Below are positions 59,744-64,000 of a stretch of 64,000 nt of DNA, piece by piece. The notes under the pieces are model-generated. The model was not told the origin of the DNA. It saw nothing but the letters and a program-made list of their open reading frames with translations, and ran no database searches. Position 1 is the first letter of the stretch; each line of letters starts with the position of its first letter. The DNA is taken from positions 62,001-126,000 of the forward strand of contig JAKALP010000001.1 of NCBI GenBank assembly GCA_021824175.1. The letters run 5' to 3'. This DNA is from Deltaproteobacteria bacterium (GTDB lineage Bacteria; Desulfobacterota; Desulfobacteria; Desulfobacterales; Desulfosarcinaceae). The position numbers and the translations under genes are program-made.

Positions 59744-60472
59744 TCATGATTTCTTCTTGCCCCAAACCCGCATCCCCAGCATGCCGAGTTCGAACAACAG
59801 GTAGAGGGGGATGGCCATGAGCATCATATTGAAAATGTCGGGGGTCGGTGTCAGAATGGCCGCAATGATGGAAATGGCCACAATGATATAACGCCGATAA
59901 CGGGCCAGCGTCTTGGAATCAATCAGACCAATGCTGGCAACAAGGATCATAACCAATGGCAGTTCAAAAATGAAACCGAAACCAAATACCACCCAGGAGC
60001 AAAAGGAGACGAACTTCTCAATGGAAATCAGGGCGACGATTTTTTTGGTTTCATACCCCAATAAAAATTGAGCCCCATACGGTAAGGAGACTCGCAGGCA
60101 AAAAAAGATTCCAAGGGCGAATAAAAAGATGGAAGCCGCCCAAAAACCCAGGAATGATTTACGAGAAAGACCAGGGTAAGAGGCCGACACCGCCGCGAGG
60201 ATCGCATAAAAGGCATAGGGCAGACCAGCGGCCAATCCTATTGCAACCGCCATTGTCAGAAGGGCAAAGAATGCATCTGGAAGACCAAATGCAACCAATT
60301 TGGCGCCAGTGACCTGCTGTAGATATTTCAACAGAGGTCGGGCGCAGAAATAACCGCCGATGGAAAAAATGCCCGTGGCGATGGCGATGCGGATCAGTGC
60401 AGTTCGGATGGCTGCCAGCAACGGGATAATCTGACGTTGAGTTTCGCCATGATTTTCAAGTACATCTTCCAT
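59744..60472 (-). CDS. tatC: TatC-family translocase subunit, divergent
   Basis: 242 residues with six membrane spans. Typical TatC features are FIFELPLVMILVASIG and ILTPTPDIFNMMLMAIPLYL-LFELGML. The N-terminal motif HLxELRxRL is absent; the place reads PLLAAIRTALIRIAI. No tatA or tatB is adjacent. It may be a second TatC or a specialised paralogue. GGAG six bases upstream selects ATG 60472. Confidence 0.85.
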   Translation of the reverse strand: MEDVLENHGETQRQIIPLLAAIRTALIRIAIATGIFSIGGYFCARPLLKYLQQVTGAKLVAFGLPDAFFALLTMAVAIGLAAGLPYAFYAILAAVSASYPGLSRKSFLGFWAASIFLFALGIFFCLRVSLPYGAQFLLGYETKKIVALISIEKFVSFCSWVVFGFGFIFELPLVMILVASIGLIDSKTLARYRRYIIVAISIIAAILTPTPDIFNMMLMAIPLYLLFELGMLGMRVWGKKKS

Positions 60473-60571
60473 AGGGATCTCCAATAAAAGGGCACTATAT
60501 ACCGCGTCCGCACTGGCATCAACGGCAGTTTTTAAATCTCTGAACCAAACGCAGAAAAGGGAGTGGTCACC

Positions 60572-60958
60572 ATGAGCAAATCGCTAAAGGGATTATTATT
60601 GTCGGGCCTGGTATTGCCCGGGTTGGGTCAAATGGTATTGAAACGATATCTGCGTGGTTTGATTTTTATGGGGATCACCATCGGCGCGCTGGTGGTCATT
60701 ATCGTGCAGGGCACTCAGGATGCCCTAAAGATTCTTGAAACGGTTAATTCCGATCAGATGGCGGTGGGTTTTGACCAGATAGCCAATGCCACGGACCAGG
60801 CCATGGCGGATATCTCATCCCCGCTGTACAGATATGCCTTAATGCTGATTGTGTTGGCTTGGGTGGTCGCGGCGGTGGACGCCTTTTTGATCGGCCGCAA
60901 GATGGATGGGCAACCGCGGACCCCTTCATCTCATTCCGCGGGCTTGAAGGGGGAATGA
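60572..60958 (+). CDS. Small membrane protein, two predicted spans
   Basis: 128 residues. Hydrophobic segments are LLLSGLVLPGLGQMVLKRYL (with the PGLGQ start common in DUF5683/TM2-like proteins), GLIFMGITIGALVVIIV and YALMLIVLAWVVAAVDAFLI. The function is unknown. It is divergent from tatC. GGGAG upstream supports ATG 60572. Confidence 0.75.
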   Translation: MSKSLKGLLLSGLVLPGLGQMVLKRYLRGLIFMGITIGALVVIIVQGTQDALKILETVNSDQMAVGFDQIANATDQAMADISSPLYRYALMLIVLAWVVAAVDAFLIGRKMDGQPRTPSSHSAGLKGE

Positions 60959-61423
60959 AAGAGGGGCAAAAAGTGGCTGGGCAGTTATTGCATTTATAAG
61001 ACTATGCTTTGGCCTGGATTCGCCGGGTCATTTTTTCCAAGGAAGAAGCTATTTTGTCTGTCACCATGATGTACCTTTTCGTGAGCGGTTTTTGCTTCTG
61101 CCAATAGATAACGGAAGGATTTTGGTCTTGTTTTTTCGAAGTGCTCGGAATCGGGTTTACCATAATCACCTCTGCTGAAGGCGCCTGTTGTCGGGCGCAT
61201 TGGAGATTTTTGCCTGGCCGGATGCGATGGAATCCCCAATCTTGATGGGCACCGGCACCTTACCGTTCGGCAATCGCTCTGGAACCATCGATAGCCTGGA
61301 ACGAACTGGAGCATCTCCTATATCGTCACGTACATGGCCGTTGATGAGGGTGGAAGCTGACCTCACTGGCCGTTGATAGAGTTAAGATAGCCCAAGTCTG
61401 TCCGAGAAAGCAAATCAGAATTA
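60959..61423. other. Gene-free stretch, possibly degenerate coding remnants
   Basis: No intact gene is seen. Two minus-strand frames (61166-61366 and 60994-61314) overlap and each has some protein-like composition (LPNGKVPVPIKIGDSIASGQ; PKSFRYLLAEAKTAHEKV). One frameshift would join them near 61165-61200. This may be a decayed gene, but no family is recognised. Confidence 0.35.
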
Positions 61424-61441
61424 TATCTTGACATCAAGATA
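61424..61441. promoter_or_regulatory. MhqR-like operator palindrome TATCTTGA-CA-TCAAGATA
   Basis: An 18-base perfect palindrome with two central bases, 20 bases before the MarR ATG. It resembles the quinone-responsive MhqR box (TATCTCGA-AT-TCGAGATA). A -35-like TTGACA lies inside it (61428-61433), so binding would block transcription. Confidence 0.75.
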
Positions 61442-61461
61442 AGTGCGCTTAACATCCGCCC

Positions 61462-61923
61462 ATGGAAACAGCGCCGCGCATACGTTTGTTTTTATGGAAA
61501 GCAGCCAAGGCGGTTGATGGCGTGGATCGTGCCAGTATCGCCGGCACCGGGCTGCTGGTTAGCGAATTCGCCATCTTGGAAGCGCTGCTCCACAAAGGGC
61601 CGCTCCCCATTAACACCATTGGCGAAAAAGTGCTTCTGACCAGCGGTTCCATGACGGCCGCAGTCAATCGCTTGGAAAACAAGGGGCTGGTGGAGCGGAT
61701 TCAGGACGCGGTGGATGGACGCCGCTTTTTGGTACATCTGACCTCCCAAGGCCGAGAGGTAATTCAGCGTGCCTTTGACATCCATACTCGCAATCTGGAA
61801 ACGATTTTGGAGCCTTTTTCCGAGCAGGAACGCTCGGAGCTGGCCACACTTTTGAAAAAATTGGGACGCAGCGCCGAGCAAGTTCAAATGGCGTGCTGCA
61901 CTTATACAATGGAAACAACCTAA
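61462..61923 (+). CDS. MarR-family regulator, probably thiol/quinone-responsive
   Basis: 153 residues. The winged HTH is INTIGEKVLLTSGSMTAAVN, then LENKGLVERIQDAVDGRRFL. The C-terminal CC pair (MACCTYTM) could be the sensing cysteines. It is followed by wrbA and rraA at short spacing and preceded by an MhqR-like palindrome. Autorepression with release by quinones or electrophiles is inferred. No strong ribosome site is visible near the ATG. Confidence 0.88.
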   Translation: METAPRIRLFLWKAAKAVDGVDRASIAGTGLLVSEFAILEALLHKGPLPINTIGEKVLLTSGSMTAAVNRLENKGLVERIQDAVDGRRFLVHLTSQGREVIQRAFDIHTRNLETILEPFSEQERSELATLLKKLGRSAEQVQMACCTYTMETT

Positions 61924-61938
61924 CAAAGGAGAACTCTC

Positions 61939-62550
61939 ATGAAAGTATTGATTCTATATTACTCCCTCTATGGCCATCTGCATAAAATGGCTCAAGCCAT
62001 TGCGGAAGGTGTCCAACAAGTCAAAGGGGCCGAAGCCGTGTTGCGACGGGTGCCGGAAACCCTGCCGCGTGACGTGCTTGAGAAGATGGGCGCTGTCGAA
62101 GCCCAAAAAGCTCTCGCGCACATACCCATTGCCACCGTGGAAGAATTGGCCAAAGCCGATGCCATTATCTTCGGCACACCCACGCGGTTTGGCAACATGG
62201 TAGGTCAAATGCGCCAATTCCTGGATGCCACCGGGCAGTTGTGGCAGCAAGGCGCATTGGTGGGCAAAGTGGGCAGCGTTTTTACCAGCTCCGCCACCCA
62301 GCATGGCGGACAGGAATCCACCATACTCTCCTTTCAAATCACCCTATTGCATCACGGTATGGTAATCGTGGGACTGCCCTATGCCTTCCAGGGTCAGATG
62401 CGCATTGATGAGATTACGGGTGGTTCACCCTACGGCGCCAGCACCATCACCGGTACCAATGGCGAGCGTATGCCCAGCGACAACGAGCTGGCGGCCGCCC
62501 GTTTCCAGGGCAAACACGTGGCTACGATCGCCGCCAAACTTAAAGGCTGA
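61939..62550 (+). CDS. wrbA: NAD(P)H:quinone oxidoreductase, WrbA type
   Basis: 203 residues of flavodoxin-like WrbA. The FMN loop is [20 protein letters not shown]; further motifs are [35 protein letters not shown] and [20 protein letters not shown]. It reduces quinones by two electrons, avoiding semiquinones. AAAGGAG precedes the ATG. It directly follows a MarR regulator, matching known quinone-stress operons. Confidence 0.97.
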   Translation: MKVLILYYSLYGHLHKMAQAIAEGVQQVKGAEAVLRRVPETLPRDVLEKMGAVEAQKALAHIPIATVEELAKADAIIFGTPTRFGNMVGQMRQFLDATGQLWQQGALVGKVGSVFTSSATQHGGQESTILSFQITLLHHGMVIVGLPYAFQGQMRIDEITGGSPYGASTITGTNGERMPSDNELAAARFQGKHVATIAAKLKG

Positions 62551-62567
62551 TCCAATGGAGACGGCTC

Positions 62568-63056
62568 ATGACCATTTCTACCCCTGATCTCTGCGATGCC
62601 TATCCTGACCTGATCCGAGTAGTAGCGCCCATTTTTAAAACCTATGGAGGCCGGGCCGCTTTTGGCGGTCCGGTCTTTACGGTGAAATGCTTTGAAGATA
62701 ATTCGCTGGTTAAAGAACACCTTGGCCGGGCCGGTCACGGACAGGTGATGGTGGTCGATGGCGGCGGATCTTTGCGGTGTGCGCTGCTGGGGGATCTTCT
62801 GGCCACCAAAGCCGTGGAAAATGGTTGGGCCGGAGTGATCATCCACGGCTGCGTTCGCGATGTGGATGCCATCGGTCGCATGGATATCGGCGTTCAGGCC
62901 CTGGCTGCCATTCCATTTAAGAGCGTGCGCAAAGGGCAGGGGGAACACCAGGTGCCGATCTCCTTTGGCGGGGTGACCATTCAGCCCGGCCACTTTGTCT
63001 ACGCCGACCGCAATGGGATCATAATCTCCTCCCAGCCACTGGAAGTAAAAGCCTGA
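62568..63056 (+). CDS. rraA: RraA-family protein (RNase E inhibitor / HMG aldolase fold)
   Basis: 162 residues. It starts [20 protein letters not shown] and has [20 protein letters not shown] and [20 protein letters not shown], the RraA core with the GGxxxRALxG and GxxRD patterns. Either RNase E inhibition or 4-hydroxy-4-methyl-2-oxoglutarate aldolase activity is known in the family; the RD motif fits the aldolase site. Seventeen bases separate it from wrbA. Confidence 0.95.
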   Translation: MTISTPDLCDAYPDLIRVVAPIFKTYGGRAAFGGPVFTVKCFEDNSLVKEHLGRAGHGQVMVVDGGGSLRCALLGDLLATKAVENGWAGVIIHGCVRDVDAIGRMDIGVQALAAIPFKSVRKGQGEHQVPISFGGVTIQPGHFVYADRNGIIISSQPLEVKA

Positions 63057-63158
63057 AAACACGGCATAGGCATCAGAACATCAATTCTTTGTCGATTCCC
63101 GCGCCAAGACTTTTTAGGCTACCACCTTATAGACGCTGGAGTCCCATCGATTTAACAA

Positions 63159-63725
63159 TCAGGGATGATCCGGAGATTTGTCTTCCAATAACGCATTGGC
63201 CTCTTGGACCAGGGGGCCATCCGGACGCCACAAATGGCAGGTGTTGATGACACTCTTCAAATGGCGTTTGGTAAGTTTGCCCTCGGTCAGCGGCCGGCTG
63301 GCCACCGCTGACCACGCCCCCTGAATCGCGGCCGAGGCCATGGCCCGACAAAGCGCCACTAGATGGGCGCACCCTTTTTCACCTCCCACCAGGCGGTGGA
63401 CTTTGGCCGTGAAACCGGCTGAAATGCCTTCTCCCTTTAACGGCAACAAAGAGTTCAGCGCACCACGACAATCCGGATTAGGCACTGTCACCATCTCGGC
63501 TTCGATCTCTTCAATGACCAGTTTGGGACCCCGGACAATCATGCGCACGATCATGTCATGGACAATACCAGGGGGCCGCTTTTGGCCGAACAAGGTATAC
63601 ACCGCATTTAGCCGGTCGTCCGTCAGCCGACCCTCCAGGGCAATGGCTTCCGCCTGGTGAAGATAAGAGACCACGTGGATATCGCGGGTATGCAGTCTTT
63701 GGCACTGATCGGGATTAAAGATCAT
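63159..63725 (-). CDS. DUF2889 protein
   Basis: 188 residues. The family pattern is RLHTRDIHVVSYLHQAEAIALEGRLTD-type opening (cut: IALEGRLTDDRLNAVYTLFG), VHDMIVRMIVRGPKLVIEEI and VHRLVGGEKGCAHLVALCRA. AAAGGA six bases before the second ATG selects 63725. The function is unknown; DUF2889 genes often sit near aromatic degradation genes. It is convergent with rraA. Confidence 0.88.
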   Translation of the reverse strand: MIFNPDQCQRLHTRDIHVVSYLHQAEAIALEGRLTDDRLNAVYTLFGQKRPPGIVHDMIVRMIVRGPKLVIEEIEAEMVTVPNPDCRGALNSLLPLKGEGISAGFTAKVHRLVGGEKGCAHLVALCRAMASAAIQGAWSAVASRPLTEGKLTKRHLKSVINTCHLWRPDGPLVQEANALLEDKSPDHP

Positions 63726-63851
63726 CTCCATTCCTTTGGTTGCGCTGTTGCCCGAAGCAAAATGGCCGCAGATTCAATTCTTGGCCACTCATAGCCATAA
63801 AGCAATTTATAAAGCCATTATTTGCATCGGACATCATGCAATTGCAAGCCA

Positions 63852-63881
63852 TCAAAAAATAAACCGGCCTGTCGGCCGGTT
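63852..63881 (-). terminator. Rho-independent terminator for the minus-strand gene at the right edge
   Basis: AACCGGCC (63862-63869) pairs exactly with GGCCGGTT (63874-63881). Read on the minus strand, the stem is followed by TTTATTTTTT. It lies 41 bases beyond the stop of the partial gene at 63922. Confidence 0.85.
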
Positions 63882-63921
63882 CAGGGAGGCTGAAAAGAGC
63901 GGGGGATGGCTGAGCGACGAG

Positions 63922-64000
63922 CTAAGCCCGTTCGTCAACCGGTTTGTAGGATGGTGGCACCCTGTACACCAAATCACCATCTTTATTGTATTTTTCAAAT
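63922..64000 (-). CDS. C-terminal end of an unidentified protein (partial)
   Basis: A minus-strand frame enters from the right edge and ends with a TAG at 63922-63924. It gives about 25 residues, starting FEKYNKDGDLVYRVPPSYKP and ending DERA. A terminator hairpin follows at a fitting distance, which supports this as a true gene end. Too little is present to name it. Confidence 0.6.
   Translation of the reverse strand, partial: FEKYNKDGDLVYRVPPSYKPVDERA

Noticed and set aside
60994-61376. Overlapping short frames in the gap before marR
   Set aside because: They overlap one another with no recognisable family; kept only as a possible remnant.

Overview
The window reads as a chromosomal segment of an anaerobic, moderately GC-rich Desulfobacterota-type bacterium, probably a relative of the Desulfobacteraceae/Desulfosarcinaceae. 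This is inferred from gene content, not from a marker gene. The content includes a hydroxylamine reductase (hcp) next to an HcpR-like regulator with matching operators, a rubrerythrin-like protein, a rhodanese-rubrerythrin fusion, an IscA/HesB-type selenoprotein with an in-frame UGA, ferredoxin-like proteins, many sensor proteins and a GlrK-QseG-GlrR system. There is no rRNA, no recognisable tRNA and no CRISPR array.

Layout. 1-9.5 kb (minus strand): a Tc (toxin complex) locus, with one 2579-residue fused TcB-TcC polypeptide carrying an unrecognised C-terminal domain, followed by the N-terminal 560 residues of a TcA-like protein that leaves the window. 9.8-23.7 kb: housekeeping and redox genes (yajD, a PF04020 membrane protein, a receiver protein, trmJ, ndk, an AAA/DUF4143 ATPase, an FmdB-type zinc ribbon, a macro-domain protein, the selenocysteine IscA-like protein, a TIGR01777 epimerase, a nitroreductase, a two-domain SagB-type oxidoreductase, a DUF255 protein and the rhodanese-rubrerythrin). 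23.7-25.9 kb: an accessory patch of REP-like repeats, an AbrB/VapC toxin-antitoxin pair and a REP-associated tyrosine transposase. 25.9-35.6 kb: a hybrid histidine kinase, ferredoxin and zinc-ribbon proteins, hcp/hcpR, a ferritin-like protein and fumC. 36-42 kb: an adenylate cyclase operon with two lipoproteins, then mltF. 42-48.8 kb: crotonase, an OYE-like reductase plus a TPP enzyme, a radical SAM protein, an MBL hydrolase, and an ECF sigma factor with its anti-sigma. 48.9-52.6 kb: glrK-qseG-glrR. 53-64 kb: small signalling genes, secreted proteins of unclear role, a CBM48 protein, a PilZ protein, a TatC paralogue, a MarR-wrbA-rraA operon and DUF2889.

The most distinctive feature not explained by genes is a set of intergenic cassettes made of 6-8-nt units in tandem, most followed after a spacer by the same unit in inverted orientation. 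Several unit families occur (consensus GCCCGTTG, TTGATTCG, GAGTAC and a GGTATC-like hexamer), and they sit directly at gene ends or next to promoters. Other strong signals are the selenoprotein, two HcpR-type boxes in the hcp/hcpR intergenic region, an MhqR-like operator before marR-wrbA, and a REP/RAYT region in which a toxin-antitoxin module lies between two nearly identical 36-bp element ends. All identifications rest on reading translated motifs and gene context; no database search was run.
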